Shown here one piece after another: positions 33,395 through 41,932 of a DNA stretch of 64,000 nucleotides. Source of the stretch: Taxillus chinensis (lineage: Eukaryota; Streptophyta; Magnoliopsida; Santalales; Loranthaceae); the NCBI GenBank assembly GCA_023512835.1, contig JAKCVP010000016.1, positions 1 to 64,000 of the forward strand, given 5' to 3'. A model generated the notes under the pieces. It searched no databases and had not been told where the DNA came from. It saw nothing but the letters and a program-made list of their open reading frames with translations. The number at the start of each line of letters is the position of its first letter. Position 1 is the stretch's first letter. The position numbers and the translations under genes were made by a program.

Positions 33395-34016
33395 CGGACT
33401 GCTCGATCATAGCTGGTAGGTGCTGGAATCCATTGAGGCCTGCTCCGATAGTATGAAATTGTACAACAAGTGGTTGATCTGTGGCCGCTTCGCATTATCA
33501 TCGTTAAGCACCTGGCACCCAGCTCCCATGAACTTGTCCAAAATTCAAATCCATCCTTGTGGCTGACAAACACTCGTTGTGTTCTGCTGTCTGAAATGAA
33601 ACATCCAAGGATCTCGTACACTTCCTGGCAAGTGGGTATTCAGTGTCCTTCAAATCTTATGGGGCGTTTCATGAAATGTGGGCAGCCACAATGGCTATTG
33701 CACTCAAAGAATTGCAACAGCGATAATCCATGATCCGCATGGTGGCTGCGACATCGCCAACGTACTGCTCCGGGCAGCCAGCAGCCAGGCACTCTAACAA
33801 AAGCAGATGCACCAAAGCTCATCCTGCCCTTTGACCGCGAGCTTACCCATATTTTGATCAAGCGCATGCGTCGGGCGCAAGTATCATCCACCGGTGCGCT
33901 CAACATTGACAGTATAAATACTTTATGGAGGCAGCCGAAGCGCATTCGACAAGGTCGCTCGACTTGCGCGTTTCAAGTTTCTCTGCCGCTCACTCTTACT
34001 TACGTTAGCGTACAAG
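33395..34016. other. Intergenic region at the left border of the cysteine-rich gene array
   Basis: About 620 bp with no supported gene. The last part holds the TATA-like promoter of the first, broken array member. Confidence 0.55.
33913..33920 (+). promoter_or_regulatory. TATA box of the first array member
   Basis: TATAAATA lies 97 bp upstream of the ATG at 34017, a normal distance for an inducible fungal gene. That a promoter is still visible although the reading frame is broken suggests recent inactivation. Confidence 0.5.
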
Positions 34017-34136
34017 ATGGAACCGCGCGTACTGTTGGCCGGGCTGGCTATCGTTGCACAGGCATGTATACAGCGGCTTGGCACTCATTGCCATTAACAT
34101 GGAATGTTAGGATGCTCTTGCGAAAGACTGGGCCTT
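34017..34136 (+). pseudogene. Broken small secreted cysteine-rich protein, array member 1
   Basis: A 40-codon first exon of the array family, interrupted by an in-frame TAA at 34095-34097. Before the stop there is a hydrophobic signal-like N-terminus and the first two cysteines (C-x7-C); after it, in the same frame, come seven positions, then C-x-C, five residues, and a phase-0 GTAGGT donor at 34137. Apart from the stop, the spacing (7,7,1,5) nearly matches intact members (6,7,1,5). I could not find a second exon downstream. What would be made is a 26-residue truncated secretion signal product. Pseudogene status is an inference from the stop and the missing exon 2. Confidence 0.65.
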
Positions 34137-34703
34137 GTAGGTCTTGCCCGCATGCTGTACAGTTCCTGACATCCATTATCCTCCTCCACTCCCTTCTCAT
34201 GTTCCTTCCTTGTCCTGAACGTCCTTCTGCATCGCAGAGTTTTCTCATGTAGATCAGCGAGCTGACGCACCCGGGTCATGAGAAGATATTGCGCGAACGT
34301 GCAGACGAGAAGACGTGTGTCTAGACCTAGCTTGAGCAATGTGCGCTAAGTTGTGACGACTCTAAGGGCGACTGTACGCCAGTTCACTTTCCGCCTAGAG
34401 GCAAAGAGACCCCTTGAACGACGATGAGGCAATAAGTGGGACAGGCTGCGGCCAGCGGGCGGAGAGAAGATACCTCCTGCAAACTTGCACATGGGACGAG
34501 GCCAATTGGCGATGCGGTGAGGACAGCGAGCCGAGCGAAGTACAACCACCACTGACGCCCGTATCGTCGCTGCCCACCTGCAACCCACGGCCCCGACCGT
34601 GCCTAATACAAAATCCGATAGAGTCTGTATCTTGCACTTGCTTACAAAGAGGAGGGACTCTGGTCTATAGCTGATTCAGGTTCAGGTCTTTCTTCTCATC
34701 ACC

Positions 34704-35011
34704 ATGAAACTTATCCTCATCTTGCTCGTCTTCGGGCTATCCGCTCAGGCATGCTTAAATCAACCATACGGCTCATGCTCAGCGGCAGCTTACGCTTGCC
34801 TCCCCGATAGATAGGTACGCCTTTTAGGAGATTCCTCCGCACCACTCGTCTTGTATGATCAAATGACTTTTTCTATCAATGGTTGATGTGTGGATGCGGT
34901 TGCCAGAATTGTCACTGGCAAATCGGCAGATTTTGTCCCACGGGCTGCAACGATGGGACTGGTCAGTGCAATTGGAATCAGACACAGACAATGTGCTGCA
35001 TGATTGGGTAA
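34704..35011 (+). pseudogene. Broken small secreted cysteine-rich protein, array member 2
   Basis: Exon 1 (34704-34814) encodes a good signal peptide (hydrophobic core ILILLVFGL, then AQA cleavage) and three cysteines. Its last codon, immediately before the GTACGC donor at 34815, is TAG, so translation should end after 36 residues. Exon 2 (34907-35011), after a 92-bp intron in phase 0, is still open for 34 codons and still has the family layout: Cys near its start, a Trp, then C-x3-C-x6-C, plus an extra CC near the end. The fourth cysteine of the exon-1 pattern is also missing. So the gene looks disabled by one nonsense change at the exon edge and has begun to lose its cysteine pattern. Confidence 0.65.
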
Positions 35012-35072
35012 TGTGAATTGAAAGATGGCCTATCTGCCGTGGGAGATCCTGGAGAAGAAGGCTGGGAAAGAA

Positions 35073-35105
35073 TGGAGACGGGCTGGAGACGGGCTGGAGA
35101 CGGGC
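35073..35105. repeat. Three perfect tandem 11-bp repeats
   Basis: The 11-mer TGGAGACGGGC occurs three times without mismatch, about 60 bp downstream of the broken second array member. Probably a small minisatellite formed by slippage. Confidence 0.85.
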
Positions 35106-35832
35106 AACTGCTTCAGGCTGGAGGGTACAGTAAAGACCGACTTAAGAGAAGAACGAGCCTCTAGCTGAGCATTTAACATGTATAGTAGGTACTTCCTGTG
35201 CTCATATCGAAAGGAAAGCATAAGCTCATCCCACATACAGCCATGTAACTTGACGGAACATCCACTGAAATTAATTTTATCCCTCGATTCATTGAACCAG
35301 AATGATAGCATACTGCTTCCAATCATCAAGAAAGCGGGATTTTCGATGTTTCATGCCCATTACTCTCGCTCTGAGATCGATACCATTTGTCTCTAGACGC
35401 ATCTCGCCCGATCCCTTGCGTGTGTTGTGAATGTGCGAGTTACGGCTCGGTACCCCGTAGCTTCTGTGACTCCACTCTTGTCCTCGCCTCAAGTGGTGCA
35501 AGATGGATCGAGATCAGTCCCTCGAGTCTCATGCTGCCAGGCATTTGCCAGGAGCCACCCCTGGGCCAAACATCTTCACGTGCACAAAGAGTCTCATCAG
35601 ACGCTAGAAGCTGAGACCAATGTTTCACTCATGGCACAATCGATCGAGATCATGAATGAGGGGTGGCGAGCATACTAAAGCGCCCATGAGCACTCACCAA
35701 GCACATACACGTACAAAATCGACAGGTCCGGCTGCCTCGTATTCAACGTCAATTGAGCCTCGAGTACTGGTACTCCACAGCAGCAATCGCGTTGCTCACA
35801 CTCAAAGTGGTCAAACGTACTTCCAATCTGCA
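35106..35832. other. Intergenic region between array members 2 and 3
   Basis: About 730 bp. I searched it for a signal peptide followed by the array cysteine pattern and found none. No other gene supported. Confidence 0.5.
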
Positions 35833-36140
35833 ATGAGACTCTATCGATTCGCACTCTTTGCTCCAGTTACAACTGTATGGGGGGGATGTACTAACACATC
35901 TCTGCCCTGTTCCTCCGCAGGAGCAACTCGATGCGTTTGCTATACTCAAGACCTCGTGAGTTCTCTCTCATTGCTTGACTAGACTGGAGTACGCTGAACT
36001 GTTTCAATTTACAGGCCATATGTTTGAAAACACAGGTCGGCCAAATTTGGGCAGACTTTGCACGTTGTCACAAATCTTGCAATCAGACAGCGAATACCTG
36101 TGATCCAGGCAAACCGACATTCCTTGATTATAGCACATGA
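35833..36140 (+). CDS. Small secreted cysteine-rich protein, array member 3
   Basis: Two exons (35833-35955, 36015-36140) give 82 residues. The N-terminus is a short signal-like segment. The mature part has eight cysteines: C-x6-C-x7-C-x-C-x5 up to the 59-bp intron in phase 0, then xxC-x14-C-x3-C-x6-C with Trp at the ninth of the 14 positions. An even cysteine number suggests four disulfides and an extracellular role. I do not recognise the fold or any named family; candidate effector or antimicrobial protein is an inference from size, secretion, cysteines, tandem arrangement and RIP-like surroundings. The signal peptide is weaker than in its neighbours because of two Arg residues near the start. 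The C-terminal 13 residues after the last Cys are a specific extension. Confidence 0.72.
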
Positions 36141-36542
36141 ATGATACTTGAAAATTATGCGAGTGCGCGACGAATCGTTGAGGCGCACTGTCATGAGGGC
36201 CCTCGCGCACAGATCCAGGGGATCGCTGGAGACCAGGCGGCCAGGACTTTCAAGACTTGGAACACCCTAGCCTGGAGACCATAGCAATCATAATAGCAGG
36301 CTGGTGTTGGGACAACATGCCGGCTTAGCCTATTTCTCGGCGCCTTGTGTACTACAGCTAACCGTTGAGCCGTTCCGTGCGTACTGTATGGAAGAGTAAA
36401 AAGTCTAGGGTGTGGCGGAAGCTGTATTGGAGTTTGATTCGGGACTGTGCAGAAGGCGAAGGAGGGTCAAGTACTACATGAACCGCCTCTTTAACCCGTA
36501 AAGTCGCAAAGTCTCTGGCATAGACTCGCAGATTCATCGAAA
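36141..36542. other. Intergenic region between array members 3 and 4
   Basis: About 400 bp, no gene or repeat seen. Confidence 0.55.
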
Positions 36543-36863
36543 ATGCTATCCTCTTCAGGCTGCTTCGTCGCGCTTGCGATTTTGTCTTCGAACGTCGGTG
36601 CTGAAATTCTGTCCAGTTGCGTGAACGTGGGCGCTGTTTGCGACGCCGGACTGGTGGGAATCCAGGCATGCGACTGCAACACTCCCTCTCAATACGTATG
36701 GCTCTTCAAAAACTCCCTCTCAAGCTGAGATAAATTGTTGACGAGATATACGCAGGACTATTGCACGCCCTTTTCAGAGATCGCGAATTCGTACAAGAAG
36801 GGCAAGTGGATTTACTCTGGTAAATGCAAGGGAAATTGCAATAAGGCCACTGGATATTGCTGA
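36543..36863 (+). CDS. Small secreted cysteine-rich protein, array member 4
   Basis: Two exons (36543-36695, 36756-36863), 86 residues. The signal peptide (about 1-21) is clear and itself contains one Cys. The mature part has eight cysteines spaced C-x6-C-x9-C-x-C-x6, then after the 60-bp phase-0 intron xxC-x20-C-x3-C-x6-C, ending on the last Cys. It is the most diverged intact member: the third spacing and the exon-2 loop are longer, and the Trp sits at position 15 of the 20-residue loop. Exon 2 is Lys-rich, so the protein is basic. A short direct repeat of the exon-1 end (CTCCCTCTCAA) recurs about 27 bp into the intron. No known family recognised. Confidence 0.75.
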
Positions 36864-37375
36864 GATGAGCGCAATGACTCTTTCGTCCTGAGTGACAGTA
36901 ACTTATCATCAGATTGTGGACGCTGTTCCGAAAGTAGTGAAAGCACAAGTCTTCAATGTGCCTTTGTACTTTTGAGTTAATTTGAATCCTCTTTTGCGAG
37001 GCATTGCGCCAGTCTTGCTCAGTGTTATACGACGAGAATGATATCAAGTGTTGTATGCTCGCACTTGGCCAAGTGAAGGATCACCACGTGCTAGCCATCA
37101 TCTTGCCCTCAAGATTCAAATGATAGATGAAGTATTGAGCATAGTGGAAACGTACAGATCCCTGCTACCGTCCAGGAATGAATAATAAGAATATATTTGC
37201 ATAGCATGTGGCAATCTCTCTCCAATGTGGTGGCCATTCTTGTCATGGACCATGCATGCTTGGAAAGCTGCAAAACGTACAAGTGAGCAGTTTTCACTCT
37301 CTCTCGGGCCAAGGTAGTGTTGTCAAACGCAGAGCCGCATTTCACCGCTTCTTCCGGCGGAATAACATAGAATAG
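36864..37375. other. Intergenic region left of the AT-rich island
   Basis: About 510 bp of ordinary base composition; no gene supported. Confidence 0.5.
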
Positions 37376-38345
37376 GTCCTATACTAACCGGTGATTAAGC
37401 GCATGAAATAGTACGGAACTATAGACAACTAATATATAACTTATACATGAAAATATAAAGCTAAGCCAGATCAGGGAGTATCTCTAAGATACGACCTAGC
37501 CTTAATACTCACCGTGATTCAGCGCGTAATTATAGCGTAATTACTATAGTCTATTACGTATAGATAACGTAATAGCTATTTTAAATTATTTACGATAGTA
37601 TTAACCTGGAAAAACGCGTAAGAACGGGTAATATAGGTAAAAACGAGTTATAATATATAGATTTATACGGGATACTACGAATTCGTACGTTCTTATATAA
37701 ATTTACTCGAAACGCTTATAACAATAGTCGTAATCAACCCTACATAATCCAGCTATATAGGCCCTCGGAGCTAGTTAGCCCGGTAAAGGGTCGATTTTTT
37801 ACGGGTAAATAACGGTAGTACCGCCATTATTAGTAATATTGATATATAATGATATAATATAAATAGTATAGGTAGACTTTAGGGTAGTTTAGACTAGGGT
37901 TAGCCTACCCTTAGAGCCTACTTATATATTTAGAGACGATTGTAAGATGTGTATGGTCACCATACGCCAAGTCAGCAAGGACTAGCCTCAAAAGCTAGAT
38001 CACATGCTGTGCGGCTAATGACCGCGCATCATGTGATCTCCATACATCGATATATAGCATCACCACTACAGTGTGTAACGCAGCCCTATGGGCCTGCGTT
38101 CCCCACACCTTACAACGATTTACTACCTCATACTTAATTATAAGGATATATCTACTATTTAATTACTATATCCTAATTTCTCTTACTCTCGTAATCCCTA
38201 GACTATCATAGATGGAGTATATATATTATATCTATGTTAAGTTTATTATACTATAACCCCTAGTATATCTAGCTAATACCTTAGAGATATTAATAATATC
38301 CTAGTGGCCTATTGTTATATAGCCCTATAGTCCTATGGCTCGGTC
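37376..38345. mobile_element. AT-rich, RIP-like relic of repeated DNA
   Basis: About 1 kb that is strikingly rich in A, T and TA dinucleotides compared with its flanks, with no open frame of note. This is what repeat-induced point mutation leaves behind in ascomycetes. Two related motifs, ACCGGTGATTAAGCGC (37388) and ACCGTGATTCAGCGC (37511), stand about 120 bp apart and may be remains of element ends. A short TG..CA element is inserted inside (37941-38114). The identity of the original element cannot be read. Confidence 0.7.
37941..38114. mobile_element. 174-bp TG..CA element: solo LTR or small non-autonomous element, with target duplication
   Basis: The element begins TGTAAG and ends CTTACA, a perfect 6-bp inverted pair with the TG..CA ends of LTRs. 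It is flanked on both sides by ACGAT (37936-37940 and 38115-38119), a perfect 5-bp target-site duplication. Inside are an 18-bp near-perfect inverted repeat (37997-38014 against 38022-38039, two mismatches, 7-base loop) and a TATATA stretch at 38050. It has no coding capacity. A solo LTR is my first reading; a TRIM/SMART-type or MITE-like element is the alternative. A diverged relative lies at 47624-47799. Confidence 0.78.
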
Positions 38346-38761
38346 ATGGCCTGTTCATGTGGACAGTATAGTCCTGACATTCGTTATCTAAACGTAGACG
38401 CGGTGGCTTTATCTATTTTAGTACTAAACAGACGGCTATATATTCTGAAACAGACGGCAGGCCTCACCGAAAGGAAACGGCCCTACGTATCTTCGTACAT
38501 ATGGGTCAACGATCAGACTGCTCTGGCCTATACGACCATAGCCTGCCAGCCGGCAATCCATGTGATGACCGCGACATCGAGGAAATAATCTTTACTAAAA
38601 GTATCGCTTCCTTGTGTGATTAGATGTGTACTGCCCGCCCACAAATGCCCAAACTTAAATCCACAGACTCCTCTCGTTCTTTCCTCAGCCTCGGCCTTTT
38701 ACACCTCACAAGATCTTGCAGATAGCCGTTCCCGGGTCAGGACCAAAATAGTCTGCCAATC
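38346..38761. other. Intergenic region right of the AT-rich island
   Basis: About 415 bp, promoter side of array member 5. An 80-codon open frame at 38346-38588 lacks signal peptide, motif and conserved composition and is not called. Confidence 0.5.
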
Positions 38762-39087
38762 ATGAAGCTCTACTTTCACTCAGCTCTGGCGATCGGCTTC
38801 CAACTTCTCTTCATGACAGTCGAAGGCTGCGGAACAAAGGGAGTTGCCTGCTCCGCGACTGGTGATACCGCATGCGAATGCACAGGAAAGAACCTTGTAA
38901 GTCTGACCACTTACTAGCCCCGGGGAAAGCACCGAACCATCCAAGGCGCTATGGAAGTTGTGTAATAATACTTGAACTCTAGATCAAGTGTGAAAAGACG
39001 TCCGATGGACTGAAATGGTCCCGTACTCTGAAATGCGACCAAGGTTGTTCAAACGGCTCATGCTATCCGATTCCCCCTCCCTATTAG
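38762..39087 (+). CDS. Small secreted cysteine-rich protein, array member 5
   Basis: Two exons (38762-38896, 38983-39087), 79 residues. A strong signal peptide (about 1-22, cleavage near VEG) is followed at once by the first Cys. Spacing is the array standard: C-x6-C-x7-C-x-C-x5, phase-0 intron (86 bp), then xxC-x14-C-x3-C-x4-C, with Trp at the ninth position of the 14-residue loop. After the last Cys there is a short YPIPPPY tail. With member 6 it gives the cleanest consensus of the family. Donor GTAAGT and acceptor CTCTAG are canonical. Function unknown; effector-like by features. Confidence 0.8.
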
Positions 39088-39912
39088 AATACATCAGAGG
39101 ATGAAGAGAAGCTTCCCCTAGATGACAATGTATCGGGGTATGTCAACATGAGGGTTCTAGCAGACGATCTTACTAGTAGAGTGCGGAGGTACGAATCACT
39201 TCCGGCGAACATTGTGAAAGTATTCTTGACGTGTCACCGAGAATTTCCATATGGCTACCAAGTCACCCCTATGCCCTCGCACAAGTTTTGACTAGGATTT
39301 CCGGTGCTTGAGACCATCATTCACTTACAAAATCGAGTGCCAGTAGCGAGTGCCGCCGATACCGAGGGTGGGGGTCCGTTGTCACGATCCAATGTCTGCA
39401 TTTGAGTACTTCGTACCGCCTGTTGATTTGAGAGAAAATTTGTTCAGATCGCAGCCAGTATACCATCAGAAGTCCGATGCAACTTGTTGCAATGATCTCT
39501 TGCACACTCACCGGGTCTCTCTGAAACATCTGAATCTGTCCACAAATGGAGTCGCCGTAGCCTGCCTCCTAGAACGCAGAAAATCACCGGGATCCCTGTC
39601 AGGACAACTCATCTTCCGCCACTCCAGCGCACGTGCAGTCAGTGACGCCTCTCAATATGGCTCAGGCGATACAGAAGCAGGATCCGCTCTACGGAGACGC
39701 CGATAATGCATACATCATCGGCAACCTACTTCCAGCTTTTCTGCACACTGTATCCGTCAGGAGCCGGGCCAGGCTAGTCGTTCTTGGTATTCTCCCACAT
39801 TAACAAAACTATAAATTCTTAGAGGAGCCCTGCTTAGCCGATCACCCTTTGGTCCAATACTGCGCGAAGAACACACAAAAGTGTAATGTATACACGAAAA
39901 GCGTCCGCCACA
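39088..39912. other. Intergenic region between array members 5 and 6
   Basis: About 825 bp. A 118-codon open frame at 39350-39706 has no signal peptide or motif. The sequence ACTATAAATTC at about 39808 is a possible TATA element for member 6. No other gene supported. Confidence 0.5.
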
Positions 39913-40210
39913 ATGAAAATTTTTGCCATTCTCGCTGCAATCTTTCTCATCCCCGCTCAGGCTCTGTCTCTTCTCGGCGATGGAACAGCCAATTGTGCAA
40001 AGCAAGGCTCTCCGTGCGGGCTGGCCGATACGACCAAATGTGTCTGCGATCAAGATGCCTTCGTATGTTCCCAATCGTTGATACCAAATAGCCTACACAG
40101 TTGTCTCACCCGGGTTCTCACAGGTCGCATGTAACAAATTTGGTAAAAGGCTTCTATGGGGTCGACTCGTGCATTGTGTAGGCAGTTGTGAGGATGGAGA
40201 ATGCAAGTGA
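39913..40210 (+). CDS. Small secreted cysteine-rich protein, array member 6
   Basis: Two exons (39913-40062, 40124-40210), 78 residues. A very good signal peptide (MKIFAILAAIFLIPAQA) is followed by about ten residues and then the array pattern C-x6-C-x7-C-x-C-x5, the 61-bp phase-0 intron, and xxC-x14-C-x3-C-x4-C with Trp again at position nine of the loop. It ends one Lys after the last Cys. The mature protein is small and basic in exon 2. This is the right-hand end of the array; no further member was found between here and 44 kb. No known domain recognised. Confidence 0.8.
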
Positions 40211-41043
40211 TGCTGGTTCAAGGGGCGACGGAGATAAAGGTTTGATTTTGGCGCAAAAGCCAGACTGAGACATGAGATGACTCGTACGCTTCACTCCTCT
40301 ATTGTATAACAAAGAGCTGGGCCTATCTCGCAATCTGCCCATCTTCAAAACGTATTCCCTTCAATAGGAGCTAATTTCCATCTTAACATCGACACACAAG
40401 TGTAATGCTCAAAAGGCGCTAGCAATCGCCCCTGAAAGACGCAGACAATACCTGCCCAAACGACAAACATGAACAGAAGCGTGACGAGAGAAATTGCAAG
40501 CTAACCTTGATCCGTACACCATCACACTAGATAATAGCACACAACATGCAGACCAGGAGCTCGGTGACAAATAGAGTAGGGATATCCTAGGCCGGGTACA
40601 GATACAGGCTGCCGAAGAAGACCTCAGCCCACCTGCAGAGTGAGGTCCAGATCACATGACACTGCGATTTTGCGACTACATCAGCGTATACACTCCCGGA
40701 TCTTGATGTGAGGGACAGTCAAGTATGTATGAATGCTAACACCTGTTCGCGACGTCTACCGCTTTACGCTTGTGCAGACCATTCGTCTTGCCTACCCGAG
40801 ACATGAAGATATTTACGTCTAGATACAGGCAAGAGCGTCCACCAGTATAGTAAATCCAAGAAAACTCAGGACACATACGCAGTAAAAGCCAAAGGGTAGG
40901 GAGTTCTTGCCAAACGAACAGTTATGGTCTATTTACACACCAAGAGTATATGAGCATAGAAAAGTACGAAACTATCGAAAATTACCCGCATCGAAGCCGC
41001 CAACAATGAATTACAGCTTCACAGCGCAAGGCAAGCCGGCATC
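40211..41043. other. Intergenic region between the array and the Ser/Gly-rich secreted gene
   Basis: About 830 bp between a rightward and a leftward gene, so both 3' flanks. No gene, repeat or RNA recognised. Confidence 0.55.
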
Positions 41044-41796
41044 TTAGGTATCAAGTGCAATAGGTGCACTCTTAGTCGCTTCCACAAGGCCCATGAGCTC
41101 GAGTGCTTTGCGGATCAAGCGGCCAGGTTTCCCGATGATGGGTCCGTTGATGACGCTCACGTTATTGCCGCTCGCCCCATTACCAAGGAGAGAGCCAGAC
41201 GAGCTGGAGGTGCTGCTCGAGGTGCTGTTCTGATTGCCTGACTGAGCGCCGGAAGTGCATGATGAGAGGCCTATCAGGATCTATTAGTACACCAGCATTG
41301 TGAAACGTAAGCAGCGCGGCCGAGATGATCATAGGTTGAGCAGTCATGGTAGCCGAGAACAAGAGAACAAGGCATGCATGTGGCAGTAGCAGTTTTGTCA
41401 GAGTTCCGCAGAGCAAAGGGCAGACTCACTGCAAAAGCTAGACGTAGAGCCCTGGGTACCATTGGAAGTACTGCCGCTCGTAGAGCCACCGCCAGTGAGC
41501 CCATTCGCTACAGCACCAGCAGTCTCGCCGTTGTCCCCTCCTCCTCCAGTGTCGGAGTCGCCCTCGAGGAAGCCGTCCTCGATGGGAGAGAACTAGCATA
41601 CTCGGGTTGGTATAGCTCTTTCATGTCCAGAGATTGGTCAACATACCCCAGCGAGGTCTCCAATGTCATTTCCTGTCGAGATGTTGATCCCACCGGGGGC
41701 ATTGATGTCTAGTCTCGGCTTCAGCTCATGCTGAGGGTACGGAGCGCAGACGGTGAGCGCAACGAGAGCGGTGACAGGGAGAACAGCACGCATCAT
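41044..41796 (-). CDS. Secreted Ser/Gly/Asn-rich protein
   Basis: Three exons, complement of 41044-41270, 41430-41577 and 41647-41796, give 174 residues. The start MMRAVLPVTALVALTVCA is a signal peptide. The mature chain is a Gly/Ser/Thr/Asn-rich, probably disordered and glycosylated protein with several N-x-S/T sites and one cysteine pair (SSFCSLSSC) that spans the second intron. The C-terminal 45 residues (NNVSVINGPIIGKPGRLIRK onward) are more ordered. Introns are 69 and 159 bp; the second is confirmed by phase, the first by continuity of the Gly/Asp-rich frame. A TATATATA box at about 41925-41932 sits 130 bp upstream. No GPI signal is evident. Family not recognised. Confidence 0.68.
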
Positions 41797-41924
41797 GCGC
41801 TTGACTCACAGAGCGTGCAGCTGCACTGATGCTCGCGGCTCAAGGGAGTGGGAGGGTGAGGAAGGTGATTAAATTGCACAGGTTATCAGCGAATTGAACG
41901 GGACTGTGCAGTCTTAATGAGACT

Positions 41925-41932
41925 ATATATAC
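41925..41932 (-). promoter_or_regulatory. TATA box of the Ser/Gly-rich secreted gene
   Basis: A TATATATA run about 130 bp upstream of the ATG at 41796 in otherwise GC-normal sequence. Confidence 0.5.

Noticed and set aside
34017..34097. Reading the first array locus as an intact 26-residue peptide gene
   Set aside because: In-frame continuation of the family cysteine pattern and donor site after the stop fits a broken gene better than a functional short peptide.
37376..38345. Assigning the AT-rich island to a named transposon superfamily from the paired ACCG(G)TGATT motifs
   Set aside because: The motifs are direct, short and imperfect, and no transposase remnant is readable, so the family cannot be told.
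38346..38588. 80-codon open frame beside the AT-rich island as a possible further array member
   Set aside because: It lacks a signal peptide and the array cysteine spacing; probably mutated repeat DNA.
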